DNA from: Megalobrama amblycephala
Lineage: Eukaryota; Chordata; Actinopteri; Cypriniformes; Xenocyprididae
NCBI RefSeq assembly: GCF_018812025.1
Contig: NC_063044.1
Location: 41,196,743 to 41,260,742 of the forward strand
Length of the DNA: 64,000 nucleotides
Reading direction: 5' to 3'
The position numbers and the translations under genes are program-made. This document shows positions 42,041 through 59,629 of the stretch, in pieces. The stretch's first letter is position 1, and each line of letters begins with the position of its first letter. Below the pieces are notes generated by a model. That model was given only the letters and a program-made list of their open reading frames with translations, did no database searches and was not told where the DNA came from.

Positions 42041-43810
42041 AACACTGTAAAAATAAAATAAATATTGTAAAAACCTGGTTAACAGTAGGCTCTCTTACTA
42101 CATATGGGGTGACACTAATAGATCTAACCTTACATTTTATGTAATTTTACATTAAAGTACTGTTAAATGCGCCATTTTTTGTTTGTAAAAAAAGAACAAA
42201 TCATCTTATAATTTGCAGTGAAGGGCCGTTTCATTTAATGGGTGTTGTGTTGTGCAGCTTTACCAGTATTGCCCAAGACAATTTTCCCTTAACAGGGACA
42301 AATGAAGTATAAAGTGAAGTAAGTAAACTGACATTCCCTGTGTGAACTTCACATTTGATGTTTTTTTCTTTTTAATATTGTTTAATCATTTTAATGTTTC
42401 TTCTTAGATTTTTTTTATCAATTGTATTGTACATTAACGTTTTGTTACCTCTAATGATGCTAAATGAATGTTTATTGCATTATTTTAGTGTAATTTGTGT
42501 AATAAGTGTTTATCTCAGCTTGTGTACGCAGCTACTTGCGATTAAAGGTTAAAGATTTTAGTACCTTGTTAAAGGTGCAATATGTAAGATTTATGTCCGC
42601 TAGAGGTCGCTAGAGACCTATTCAAAACAAAGGCGTAGCTTGATGACGGCAAGTTTGAGCGTGGAATCTTGGGACATGTGGTCTTCACCTCACAACCAGT
42701 GGAAAATAATCGGGATAGGACTCGGGAAGAAATCACGTTCATGGATGCGATTGTTAACATTATTGTAGAATGAAGCAGAGCAGGACCGAGTGTTGTGGGA
42801 GCTGAACGAGGCCGCTGGAGCGATTGCGCAACACACGCCTCACGAGCAACTTTTATTATGTCACAGTCGCCGGCACCGCTTCCACTTTTCCGGTCATGAG
42901 TATGAGGTAACGCAGCTCTGTTTATCATATTAGATACATTTGAGTGTGTTGAAAATGATGTTATAACATTACTCTGTGCGTTCGCCCGGCGGCTGCTGTG
43001 AGACACTTGTTTGAGACACACTGCAGTAAGATAGATCGATTTTACTATATCATTATTAATAAATGCTGGATGGCTTGTGTTGATAGATGGCATGCAATTC
43101 ATTTTAAAATGTATTGTATGATGGAGAAAATTCTGTATTACTGTTACTAAAAATAACGCGGCATCTGATTATGCTATGTTAGCTACTTCACAAAATAGTG
43201 TTTTTCTCTGAGGCATGGTAAAGCATGGTACTCGCAAAAAAAATCAAGAAAATTTGATTTAAACAATAAGACTAAACGTGTTGAGCTATATAACAATAAT
43301 TAGTTTTCTGTCTATAAATCTATCAAAACAGTTGTTCCCTTGTCTATTAAAACATGTAATATGTTAAGGCGTCTTTGATGTTTCCATGGTTTCTACAAAA
43401 TAAAACCGGAAACCGAGGGTAACGAGGGTATGACGCAATTGACAGGTGACTCCTCACACGTCCTGGAGCCTTGGTTAAAATTGCGATTTTCTCACGATTT
43501 ACAAATAGTTGCAAACATTTGGGATATTGTAAGTACTGAAGTGAACAAAATATATAACACTGGCCTAGTGGTTTTTGGATATTTTACTGCAAAAATTCTT
43601 ACATATTGCACCTTTAATTCATCAGAAAAGGGCTGTTGGATTTACCAGTTTAAAATGTAATCTTTTATAAACTACAGTTTTAAACTGTAACATGTACAGG
43701 CTGTTCTGTAAATGTTTACATTTGTATTGTATTTTTACAGAAACACTCAGGAAACGACAGCTGCCAGTTTTCTTTTTCTTTTCTTTTTTCAAAACATTTT
43801 TTTACAGTGT
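42041..43810. repeat. Nested repeats in snn 5' intron
   Basis: The outer ends 'acactgtaaaaa' and 'tttttacagtgt' are inverted. Inside lies a second element (about 42570-43620) with inverted ends 'aaaggtgcaatatgtaagat' and 'ttacatattgcaccttt', with TTAA-like flanks. Its body (tatgtcacagtcgccggc, aaaataaaaccggaaaccga) recurs as a truncated copy at about 58790-59400. Confidence 0.7.
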
Positions 43811-44279
43811 ACAATAATCACATTCCAAGAAACTTCCTGAAAATGTTCTGATTCTCTCGAGAAATGCGAGAAACTTTTCATTTCAACTTTTCACCAGCGT
43901 CACGGGTTATTAAAACTCATGGTTCCTTCATGAAGCCACAGGTTATGCAACGCATTTGCAATGAGCATCAAGACTTTCCATTTCACAGTGTTAAATGCGC
44001 TCGTGCTTGAACTCATCCGAGTGGCACGAGGCCTTTCCGGTGCCACTAACTGAAACATGTAACAACATTCATGCAGCACAGAGCTAACTATCTACATAAA
44101 CGACAGCAGCAAGTATGGCTGCAGCCGTTTTTCCCCCCAAACAGTGCTTCTGAACGGAAAAATAGATGTGTGCCACAAAACAGCATTTTTTTGTGCGATC
44201 TAAACGGAATACACAGCTCTTTCGAGTACAATTAATGATATAAATAGAAGAAAAGAAGGTAATTTAAAGTCAAGCTTAC

Positions 44280-44430
44280 CAAAACTAGGCCGATTTTGTA
44301 TCAAAGAATAACGCTTATGTGCGTTTTGCGAACCATTGCGCGCATTCACGACAGTTCACGCTCGTGCGCGCTGACATCTGCATAAACAATCGGTCCGCGT
44401 CCACTGATCCAGCTGTTATGTTACATACAT
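44280..44430 (-). other. snn: Possible snn 5'UTR exon
   Basis: On the minus strand a donor (ttttg|gtaagc) lies at 44280, after a GC- and CpG-rich stretch (ctcgtgcgcgctgac on the plus strand) that looks like promoter or first-exon DNA. It could pair with the acceptor at 42005-42006 just before the snn ATG exon. The 5' limit is arbitrary and there is no transcript evidence. Confidence 0.4.
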
Positions 44431-44785
44431 CTAAAACCAGTCGTTTACATTTCCAGCCCGAGCAGATATATAAATAAATAAATACATGCAGCTTGTCACT
44501 GTACAGGAAATGATATCACGGCAACAAAAAGGCTAATATCCAATCAAATAAGAGGAATGGTGCTCAGACAGGCAGATGTAATTCAGAAGGTCTTCCTTTG
44601 GGGGTGATATTCGTTTTGCATTCACACATAAATGGAAAGAGGCTATGTATTTTGATTTATTTGTGAATATGAAACATTTCTATATCTTCCCACCTACAGT
44701 CATGCTCATGAATGTTTTGCACTTCTCTCTTCAGCTGGAATAATTTAGAATAATAATATGTAGGCTACTTTCTGTCTAAGTTCTT

Positions 44786-44820
44786 TTGTTTGTTTGTTTG
44801 TTTGTTTGTTTGTTTGTTTA
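44786..44820. repeat. (TTTG)n microsatellite
   Basis: About eight TTTG units upstream of litaf. Confidence 0.95.
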
Positions 44821-45242
44821 GCACATTTAAAAGCAACACAAGTTGACCAAAGTGCTTTCCATTAAACATCACGTAAAATAAATAACCAAAACTAAAGCAA
44901 AAAGAAAATAAGAACAAACATGACATTTACACAAAACCATCAGATATGCACCAACTAGCTAACAACAATTGCCCAGGCAAGTAAGTGTGTTTTAAAACGA
45001 CCTAATGATGTACAACATCTAATTTACAGTGTCAGGAAACTGGAAATTAGATGTAATTAGTATCTCTCTTTGGGTGAGAAAGATAAAAAATAGTGTGAAT
45101 ATATGTGGTATCAAATGTTCAGACATGTTTTAATTTGTTACACTCTTAATTTATTTAAGTTATGTTATAATGTTTGATAGTGTTATAATATTTGATAATA
45201 TTTTCTTCTTTTATATTGATTTTTTTATTATTGTTGTATAAA

Positions 45243-46203
45243 CACTACCGCTCAAAAGTTTGGGATCGGTAAGATTTTTAATGTTTTTAAAAGAAGTTTC
45301 GTCTGCTCAACAAGGCTTAATTTATTTAATTAAAAATACAGTAAAAACAGTAATATTGTGAAAAATTATTACAATTTAAAATAACTGTTTTCTATTTTAT
45401 ATATTTTTTAATATATTTTATAATATATTTTACAATGTAATTTATTCCTGTGATGTCAAAGCTGAATTTTCAGCATCATTACTCCAGTCTTCAGTGTCAC
45501 ATGATCCTTCAGAAATCATTTTAATATGATGATTAGTTCCTCAAGAAATATTTGTTATATTATCAATGTTGAAAACAGTTGTGTACTTTTTTTTTTTTTG
45601 GATTCCTTGATGAATAGAAAGTTCAAAAGAACAGCATTTATCTGAAATACAAAGCTTCTGTAACATTTTACACTACCGTTCAAAAGTTTGGGGTCAGTAA
45701 GAATTTTTATTTTTTTATTTTTTGAAAAGAAATTAAAGAAATGAATACTTTTATTCAGCAAGAATGCATTAAATTGATCAAAAGTGGCAGTAAAGACATT
45801 TATAATGTTACAAAAGATTAGATTTCAGATAAACTCTGTTCTTTTGAACTTTCTATTCATCAAAGAATCCTGAAAAAACAATATTGTACACAAATATTTT
45901 GTACAATTGTACACATTAAATGTTTCTTGAGCAGCAGATCATCATATTAATATGATTTCTGAAGGATCATGTGACACTGAAGACTGGATTAACGATGCTG
46001 AAAATTCAGCTTTGACATCACAAGAATAAATTATATTTTAAAATATTTTCAAATAGAAAACAGTCATTTTAAATTGTAATAATATTTCACAATAACGTTT
46101 TTACTGTATTTTTAATTAAATAAATTAAGCCTTGGTGAGCAGACGAAACTTCTTTTAAAAACATTAAAAATCTTACCGATCCCAAACTTTTGAGCAGTAG
46201 TGT
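45243..46203. repeat. FB-C foldback element, complete
   Basis: The ends 'actaccgctcaaaagtttgg' and 'ccaaacttttgagcagtagt' are inverted, with arms of about 400 bp each that match through 'cagcatcattactccagtct' and 'gaaggatcatgtgacactga'. A second terminus-like word, 'actaccgttcaaaagtttgg', sits in the centre near 45672. This suggests the hairpin arose by joining two elements. Confidence 0.85.
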
Positions 46204-46859
46204 ATGTGTGTATTCCAAGCTTTGGCAATATTGTATTATTTACAGTCATGCCAATAAAGCAATTTTGAAATGAATTTATTTGATAATAATAGAAAAAGCA
46301 AAACACACCATATATACTTACATTAACTACAAATATAATTATATGCTAAATGTTTTACTTTTTATTTCTCGTCTTTCAAAGAAAGGAGGTAAATGTACTT
46401 TTTATCTTTTAATATTTTTTTTATCATTATTTACTACTGATACTTTATACATTGATATATTCATGTAAATACAAATAAATAGGTAAATGGATAAGAAATA
46501 ATATTAAGTTATATCATTCTTTTTAAAGGCGTTACACCAAGAGTAGGTGATATATTTCCCCCCAAGCTACAGATATATAAAATGAAGTAGTTATTGCTGA
46601 ACACTGAAAGTCTCACGAGGGACTCTCTGCCTGTAACTCATGTGACCAAACACGGAACTTGAGGAGACGTCGAAACATCTGTTTTGTTTTTGTAAAAATC
46701 CTCCATTGCTGCTCGTCTTTACCTATACTATATGCATACATATTGACTTCGTAAAGCACACATGATCGACACTTTCCAGTGTTCGTCTGATCATATTTGA
46801 ACACAGTTCAGCCCACCCATCGGTTTGCGGAAATACAGTAAGTGCGTAACAGAACTAAG

Positions 46860-46918
46860 AAACAGGAAACGCTTTGCTTATCGCTCGCGAGTCTGTTCAC
46901 AAGAAAACGAAACAAACA
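46860..46918 (+). other. litaf: Probable litaf 5'UTR exon end
   Basis: CpG-containing sequence ends at donor aacaaaca|gtaagtg (exon end 46918), about 240 bp before the litaf ATG. The start of this exon is arbitrary. The acceptor is likely among the AGs at about 47140-47146 (gaagcagcag). This matches the usual non-coding first exon of litaf genes. Confidence 0.5.
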
Positions 46919-47154
46919 GTAAGTGTTTATACCTTTTTGTTCTTTCAAACGATCGTCGCTTTATCGTTCTGAGGTTACAGCTCTGAGAAGTTTTATCTTA
47001 CATGTATTTTAGTTTTGTAGATTACTCGTTTTCTCAAAAAAGTGAAGTGCGGATCCTTCGGGAATTACGCAATGCTGTGAATAACGTCACGTTACAATAA
47101 CCACTGTTACTAAAAAGCTTTTGTTGTCATGAATTTGAAGCAGCAGTCAAGGCG

Positions 47155-52354
<5,200 letters not shown>

Positions 52355-52812
52355 AGTTGTTCCATAACATATGAAGGAGTTGTGAAACACATCTATTGTG
52401 TATTTATACGGGGAAACAAGTTACACCTCTTGCTAAGGAATGAATTCAGAGTATCTGGGCCACTGACACATTTGCATTCATACATATACACACACCTTAA
52501 CATACTCGTCTTTTCATTATAAACTGATTTAATTGAAAAAAATTTTTATATAATTGTATTAACATACATCACCATTGTAAAGAAACCTCTGTAACATGTG
52601 ATTTGTATATAATTACTGTGAAATTACTATATACTCAGTTCTATCTCCAATCAAACTGACCTAGAAAAATATAATATATATATAAATAAATATGTTTATG
52701 CTTTCTCACTTAAAACTCTTGTGTGCATGTCTTGTAAATTCTGTTTTCTCCCTCAGTTTGCTTCGCAAATGTCGTGAGAGCAAAAAGAAAACACATCAGT
52801 GAAACAACAGAT
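52355..52812. terminator. Shared 3' region of litaf and rmi2
   Basis: The two stop codons are only 458 bp apart on opposite strands. A litaf poly(A) signal AATAAA lies at 52685-52690. For rmi2 no AATAAA is seen on the minus strand before the litaf stop. An ATTAAA variant (minus strand, about 52528-52533) would make the two 3'UTRs overlap by roughly 150 bp or more. Confidence 0.55.
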
Positions 52813-52964
52813 TTAGGGCAAAATCTGCTGGAGATCTTCTACTTCATAGATCCAGTTTTTCCGGTGAATCAATGCATTTTCAGAAAGATCTGCCATCTTC
52901 ACAGCACGCAACACTGGCTCTGGACTATGAGTCTGGATGACACCCATAACCATGACGTATTTAC
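52813..52964 (-). CDS. rmi2: rmi2 exon 2
   Basis: After acceptor cctaacag the exon encodes the last OB-fold strands and C-terminal helix ([25 protein letters not shown]) and TAA. On the minus strand it lacks a nearby ATG, so it is visible only by protein similarity. The open frame on the plus strand over it is a shadow. Confidence 0.95.
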
Positions 52965-55900
52965 CTGTTAGGAAAAAAAAAAAATACTGTTTTCATTGCA
53001 AGGACAGTCTGAAAACTCAACTATGCAAATGCCAAAACTGAAAAATACCTCAATAGTGAAAAGATTTTCTTTGTGGCGTGTTCGCTGATGTAAACTAATT
53101 AATATTCACGAGTCAAACAGGACAGTAAATTCACACAAAGGAACACTAACACACTAACAGTATTGTGTTCCAAATGACTTAATATACACTATGCACTATA
53201 CACTCATCCGTCTAGTGTATGAATTTTATACAGTTATTTTACTCACACTATATATACTATAAAATTACATAGAATAGTGCATAAGTACATATCTAAAAGT
53301 CTAAAAGTATATATCCTCCTGACAACCAGCTATGGAGTTTATATTTAAGTGAATTTCTCTGAGACATGTCCCACATTCAGGGCTTTTCAGAGATACAAAA
53401 TGTTCAGTGGTTTCACCATGAACACTCACTCTCCTTGGTCTTTAAATATGGCTGACATTAATTTAGTGATCAAATTTAACAACCTTATGGAAATATGATA
53501 ATATTTTGTTATTTTTATCATTTACATATGACTAGTTTTCAAATTGTTTGTCATAAACCAACATCTCAGGAAAATGTTATGGGGTTTTAAATCAACATAT
53601 GACTTTCTGTTACAAAACAAAGCATTGATTTCATACATGTCCACTGTAGAGGACACCAGGATGATGAAATGAAAATTCTGCCATTAATTAATTACCCTCA
53701 TGTCGTTCCACACCTGTAAGACCTTCGTTCATCTTCAGAACACAAATTAAGATATTTTAGTTGAAATCCGATGGCTCTTCATAGGGAGCAATGACATTTC
53801 CTCTCTCAAGATCCATTAATGTACTAAAAACATATTTAAATCAGTTCATGTTAGTACAGTGGTTTAATATTAATATTATAAAGCGACGAGAATATTTTTG
53901 GAGCGCCAAAAAACAAAACAAAATAATGACTTATTTAGTGATGGCCGATTTCAAAACACTGCTTCAGGAAGCATCAAAGCATAATGAATCAGTGTAAATA
54001 TCTTAATTTGTGTTCTGAAGATTAACGAAGGTCTTAAGGGTGTGAAATGACATGAGGGTGAGTAATTAATGACAGAATTTTCATTTTTGGGTGAACTTAC
54101 CCTTTAAAGCATGCAACGTCAACTGGCGGCCCGCGGGCCAAATCCGGCCCGCCAGAGATTTCCATCCGGCCCCCAGAATAATACTGAATTCAGGAATAGC
54201 CTTGTAAGAGGAAAAAGTTTAGGGCTGGTCCGAATACCATTTTTTGATGAACATCGACTATTCGAAGCTTCGGAGAGAGGGGCTGAACATATTTTTCTCT
54301 CTAATAAAGGCAGGAATCTGTGTCTGTATATCCGTTTGCATTTTTATTATTTCGAGAACCGTTCATCCAATCGACTTCACAGGGGAGTGCAGTGTCGCAT
54401 TTGGTGCAATATAGATGGACACGCGAGACGCGACACATTCAGAATTAATAAACTTTTAGTAAACTACAGTTAGAGCAGCGCGAGCGGGAAGCGGCGCACC
54501 TCACGCGGGCAGGGCTTATGCTCCGAGAACGGACACTGCACTAGTGATATAAAACGCACACACACAGGTCTGTTAAATTAAGCAATACTTTTAAGGTAGT
54601 CTAATAATTTTCTGACTAACAAATTGACACAGAAATTTAAACAAAGAAAAACGAAATTAAGTTAAATTAAAACGAGATTAATTTAGATTGATAATAACGG
54701 GTAAAAATGCTAATACATTTTGTCTATTATTCTATTTTCCACAATGTCAAAGCAACAAAACACAAGCTCAGACATGCACAAACTCCGCTGTTCTGCGCTC
54801 TAGCCAGAGAACACTCCCGTTGCTGGAACACGCGTCGGTTCTATTTCTAGCATGCACGCGTTTTCTGCGTGGCTCGAGCGCGCCTGAGACGCGTGTCTCA
54901 GTGTGCAAACTCCAACCTGTTAAATATGGGAGCCGAAATAAAAACGGACACGCCACGCAGCTGAGTCGCTCACGCAGCCAGTGTGTCGCCGGCCTTATTC
55001 AAGGGGAATGAGAACCGTTTTTTATTTTTAATCTAACGAAACAAAAAGCCTTCTGAAAAGTAGCTTGTGCCATAGCCTGCCTTCAGTCAAGAATGACGAT
55101 AAACGCGTTCTCTCATTGAACATCTTTTATTGTTTCACGTGCTCATTTTTTCACAAATGTCAAAATTTTCCTTGCCTGGGATTTGCGCACAATTGCGTGA
55201 CAGTGATGGACAGCTTGAAAGCCTCACAAATATGAAGCCTAAAATATCGCTATCGCCCCCTGGTGGCTTGCTGCAGTACAGGTAATATGTAAAAAATAAC
55301 ATAAATTTGGAATTAGAATTAGTATATCAAATAATAACATACAGTATTAGGATACAATTCGAATTTTATTTTATATTACGAGTATCTGGCCCTTACAGAG
55401 TCTGCAGTGAAAAATTCTGGCCCTTGGACAAATATAGTTGATGACCCCTGATATATATAATGTTCCTATGAAATATTAGATGATATTATAAAAATCTTAC
55501 CAATTATTACTCCCATTATTACACTTCTTTTCATTACATGTTCCTCCAAGAACATATTAGTATGCAAATTACACACAGAATGTAGATACATTGTATATAA
55601 TGGAGGGGAAAAAAACATCTATGGCCATTTTACACACATATGCATAAAGCAAAATGGTATATCAAATCATTGTTATATCTTTCATAACATAGTTGAGAAT
55701 CATCTTTATGCAAAGTTTGGTATAAAAAATCCTGAAACCTAAAAATTTAATAGTGATTAAAAAAATCCCATTGTTTTTGCCTTTTCAAGTCTATTCATGT
55801 CTTTTTTTTTTTTTAAACTGGTGTCCACTACAGAGGACATAGCATAAATATGAATAAAATATCATTTTCAAAAAATTTATTTTTTCCATTTTTTTTCTTA

Positions 55901-57476
55901 TGCTCTAAACAATGTAATGACATAAAAAAAAGCTAAATTCACACAACTTTATTTTTCCTGGTAGTCAGGAGGATATATATCTTCCCTTTCGATGTGTGTG
56001 AGCATCATTAACCCTTTCATGCATAGTGGTCACTACAGTGGACAGCTATTCAATAGTTGTTTTCTCCTATATAAATGAGTCTGAATGTCACAGTTGCACA
56101 TCAGTCACTACATTGGACGCAAATGTGTCATGCAATACACTGCCACCCACTGGGCAACTTTTGCAAGTGCAAAAAAAAAAAAAGATCTAAAACAAGATTG
56201 CAGACAGAAGAGCAGATGTGTCTTGCAGGGGAGGAATGTCTGTCCATTCCTTCTATTCTAGGGGACCCTTGCAGGTAAAAAAAGCAACAATTAAGGAGCA
56301 ATATAATTGTTAAAATATCCAAGTACTGATTTTGTGATTTGAGGAAATTGTGATTAATCATGTGTCCACTCAAGTAGACATCATGCATCACTGGCTATAT
56401 TTAGACTACAATTTATAGTATTTCTGTAGTTGTATAGTATATGTAAGTAATGTTTATGTTCAAAATACATGAACACAATGTTAAAGAGCAAAAAAAAAAA
56501 CATGTTTTATAGTGTTTACAATATTTATTTTTTATAATTGTTTTCTCAGACACATATTTCATCCGTTCTTCAAATGCGCGTTGTCCACTTTAGTGGACAT
56601 TTCACCAACTGCTTGAAAAATGCATGTTTGAAAAAAATGAAGGCGATTTTTTTTTTCATGCCTAAAGAGTAATAAAAACACTTTTGAAAAAAATCTTGAA
56701 GTACTATCATAATTCGTGCATGAAAGGGTTAAAAAAACAAAGATTGTCCTCAGAAAGTCTAACTAAATCTGATAAGAATCTGCCTTAAAACATCTGAAAA
56801 AAACTAAAAATTGATTGGTGATTGTTTTTGCCTTTTCATGTCTAATTTTATTTTTAAAAAACTGGTGTCCACTACAGAGAACATGGCATAACATATGAAT
56901 AAAACGTTTTTTTTTTTTTTCAAAAAAACAGTGTAATGACATAAAAAATACTAAATTCACTTTCAAAAAATACTTTTTTTTTTTTTTTTTTTTTGGTAGT
57001 CAAGAGGATATCTATCTTCTCTTTCGTGAGTAATAAGAAGGACCAGTGAGAAGATGTGTGTGAGCATCATTAAAAAAGGTTGTCCTCAGAAAGTCTAACT
57101 AAATATGATAAGAATCTGCCTTAAAACATCTGAAGAGCGAGTCCAAACCTGGACTCAGGCAGGGTTTTCCTTTGGGCACGCTGTCGATGCCGCTGACGAG
57201 AAAGTTCCCGGTCTCGTCCAGGATGAGCACCGTGTTGTGGTCGGACTGCACCTCCAGCACGGTGCCCTGCATCCACACCACTGACACCTGGAGCGGGCTC
57301 CGCTCGCCTCGTCCCAGTCGCTCAATAACATACTCTGGCCTCCCGGTGGATGTCTGGCACTCTTTCCCTTCACGCAGCTGGCTGGACAACACTTTCACTG
57401 GAGGACTGCGAGTTTTTTCTGAAGACAGAAAGCTTGCTCCCATCATCTTCTTCTTCTCTGCTGCTGCATATAACAT
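52813..57476 (-). CDS. rmi2: RecQ-mediated genome instability protein 2
   Basis: RMI2 is the small OB-fold subunit of the BLM-TOP3A-RMI1-RMI2 complex, which dissolves double Holliday junctions in the nucleus and suppresses sister-chromatid exchange. Two coding exons, 57476-57149 and 52964-52813, join through a split Gly codon to give 159 aa (human 147). Matches to the family include [15 protein letters not shown] near the N-terminus, [29 protein letters not shown] at the junction, [10 protein letters not shown] at the start of exon 2, then [11 protein letters not shown] and [11 protein letters not shown] before the stop. The start is taken as the first ATG at 57476. Methionines at positions 11-12 are alternatives. 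The intron is about 4.2 kb and consists almost entirely of repeats. Confidence 0.96.
53665..54108. repeat. FB-A foldback, centre deleted
   Basis: Left-arm words 'ccctcatgtcgttccacacc' and right-arm words 'gtgaaatgacatgagggtga' bound it. The inner part keeps only one copy of 'gcttcaggaagcatc'. It is shortened by about half relative to the copy at 49780. Confidence 0.75.
54108..55455. repeat. hAT-like element in rmi2 intron, GC-rich core
   Basis: Near the ends 'ccaaatccggcccgccagag' and 'aaattctggcccttggac' are loosely inverted. The right terminus, read inward, begins caggggtcatcaac, a hAT-like start. A different repeat start, 'agggctggtccgaatacc', lies at 54213, so another insertion is likely. 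The core (54480-54990) is unusually GC- and CpG-rich for this window. No coding similarity. Confidence 0.5.
56012..56728. mobile_element. piggyBac-like MITE between TTAA sites
   Basis: The 717-bp segment starts ccctttcatgc and ends gcatgaaaggg, perfect inverted ends, and is bounded by TTAA at 56008-56011 and 56729-56732. TTAA targeting with ends beginning CCC is the signature of the piggyBac superfamily. The neighbouring duplicate at 57060-57080 keeps a single uninterrupted 'gagcatcattaaaaaag', which is the empty site. Internal 'gtccactttagtggac' words recur. No transposase frame. Confidence 0.88.
56799..57134. repeat. Tandem duplicate of intronic DNA beside exon 1
   Basis: This unit matches about 55735-56010 plus 56733-56798 in the same order: 'ttgtttttgccttttcatgt', 'tggtgtccactacagag', 'gtgtgtgagcatcatt', 'gtcctcagaaagtctaacta', 'gaatctgccttaaaacatct'. 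It ends about 15 bp from the rmi2 exon 1 donor. The copies differ by small indels and poly-T length. Confidence 0.8.
57149..57476 (-). CDS. rmi2: rmi2 exon 1
   Basis: It encodes residues 1-109 and the first base of Gly110. The donor is gtccag|gtttgg. Reading on past the donor adds a spurious tail (ending [11 protein letters not shown]) that belongs to intronic duplicated DNA. Confidence 0.95.
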
Positions 57477-58460
57477 CGCGCTAGTTTTTCATTTGTGAAA
57501 TGAACGAACCGGACGTGACGACTTTGTTTCAAAATAAAGGCTTATTGATTTTTTTTTAAAGTAGCCCATTACATTACACATTGAAAGTAATATAAAAGCT
57601 GACTACTTTTTGATTACTCTGACCTAATTCGTTTATTATATTGATTTGAACAGGATAATCTTGTACCAGACTGATATAAAAATACAAAGAGAAAGAAAAT
57701 ATATTCCATTCTTTGTTACCAGGGTCAATGACGTGACGCTCATTTTTTGTGTCCTTATAGTTTTAGTTAAATTTAAAAGGGTAAAAATTGCAAAATAAAT
57801 TAGCAAATTACTTACATACATTCTCTTTTTTGAGGACCAAGTCTAAAATTTCTGGTTTTAATCAATTTTGAGAGAATATTTGGGGATTGATTGCAAAAAT
57901 GTCAATGTGGTGTAACCGTAAAAACTTAGTACCAAATAATTGATCTTGTTTAAAAAAGGTGAAATTCTCAATAAAACACCATACTATCTAGTTTGGCATA
58001 ATCTGACATTAGAACAATTTAATAGTAAATAAAAATAAATTTAACACCATTGTTCTGAATATTATAAATAATTTGGGGAATCATAGGAGTCAAGTCAAAT
58101 TCCTGAAGTGTCAAGGTGGTGTAACCACCATTCAAGGAGCCATTTTGTTAATATTGTGCAAGAAAACCATGTGACAGGAAATTATATCACAAAGAGGGAC
58201 CCCTGGTGACACTAAATGCTGCATGCAAAGGTTAGTAACTGTCTTTAAAATATGAGATATTTTGACATTTTTAGGGTATGGTTAGGTATTCTTAGGTATA
58301 CATGTCAAATGGTATGACCCCATGAATACATTGATAATTCATCATTATTATAAAAATGTGTATTGACTTTAAAAATTACATTTGAAATATTTCCAACAAG
58401 GCCATGTGCTTACATAGGTGTCCATGATAATACCTGTCAAATTTGATTTTAAATTGAAAT

Positions 58461-58492
58461 GTCAAATGGTGTAACTGGTTACGCCATTTGAC
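58461..58492. repeat. 32-bp palindrome with gtgtaac core
   Basis: gtcaaatggtgtaac is followed two bases later by gttacgccatttgac, 14 of 15 positions inverted. Related words occur singly at about 57896-57920, 58117-58130, 61115-61150 and, in inverted orientation, 61457-61480. Confidence 0.75.
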
Positions 58493-59629
58493 TTCTATTA
58501 CAAGCCTTTCTGTTAGGGGCAAATTTAGTCAAAATCACTAGTTCATATTGCTGATTAAAGATGTAATATAAACTAAACTACTATTTGGAACTATTTTCAA
58601 ATGTTCAATTTTTTTTGAGAAAGTGGTGCTTTATCCACAACTTTATTATTAAAGCTCTGTAATTCAGTAAAATAATATATAATTATGTTGCACAACATTA
58701 ATGTTTAGAACATTGAAATGTTTAGCTTCAATATTTCTATTCCATTCACTTAAAAATGTAAGCAATATAAAATCATGGAGTGATTGCTAATGAAAGACAA
58801 GTGCGTCAAACGTATCGACAACAGCTTTTATTATGCCGCAGTCGCTGCTTCTGCTTCTTCAGGTCAAGCGTATGTGATGTAAAGCAGCTCTGTTTTAAAA
58901 TATTACACACATTTGTGTGTTCAAATTTGTTATAATGCCTCTCTGTGCGTTCGCTCGGCAGCTGCCATGAGACACTTGTTGCACACTGCAGTCAACTAGA
59001 TCCATAGGCATGGTAAAACATGGTACTAACAGTAAATCAAGAAAACAAGATTTAAACAATAAGACTAAACGTGTTTAGCTATATAATATGATTAGATTTC
59101 TGTCGACAAATGTATCCAAACAGTTGCTCATCTGTCTAATAAAACACTAATACCAAAGCGTCTTTGGTGTTTCTGTGGTTTCGACAAAATAAAACCGGAA
59201 ACCGAGATTAACGCGGGTATCATGTCATTGATAGGCGACGCACGGACATGGCTCATGTCCTGGTTATTATTTCTCTAGGTTTAAACATTCTTGGAAACAT
59301 CTGGCATAATATAAGTACACAAGTCAACAAAATATATAAAATTGTCCAAGTGGTTTTTTGATATTATAATCCAAAAGTCTTACATATTGTGCATTTAACC
59401 AAAGACTACAATTTACATCTATAAAATACAATTCATTAAATTTCTAAGATTTTATAATTAAAACGACATAACAGAGCCCCTCTTGCCCCAATAGATAAAT
59501 TGATATAGTTTCAAGCAAGGAAACAGTGGCTCATCACAGAGCACCAGTGAATTCTGATCCTGCTATCAGATATATTTTTCTTAAGAAATCATCACTTTGA
59601 TGATTTCTTGTTATCAGATATTGTTCCTT

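Larger units (their letters stand above)
53300..56010. repeat. Outer foldback in rmi2 intron 1
   Basis: The left arm has 'gtatatatcctcctgac' and 'gtccactgtagaggacacca'; the right arm mirrors these with 'tggtgtccactacagaggac' and 'gtcaggaggatatatatc'. Between the arms lie a degraded FB-A copy (about 53665-54108) and an element with 'ggcggcccgcgggccaaat' at left and 'gttgatgacccctg' at right (about 54108-55455). The latter's right end resembles a hAT terminus. Confidence 0.65.

Noticed and set aside
54111..55011. 120- and 107-codon plus-strand open frames
   Set aside because: They lie in a GC-rich repeat with hAT-like end sequence. No protein similarity is recognised, and stop-poor frames are expected in CpG-rich DNA.
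57099..57148. C-terminal tail of the rmi2 exon 1 open frame ([11 protein letters not shown])
   Set aside because: A good donor at 57148 and an in-frame exon 2 at 52964 show this is intron. The same tail appears in the duplicated unit at about 56763-56798.
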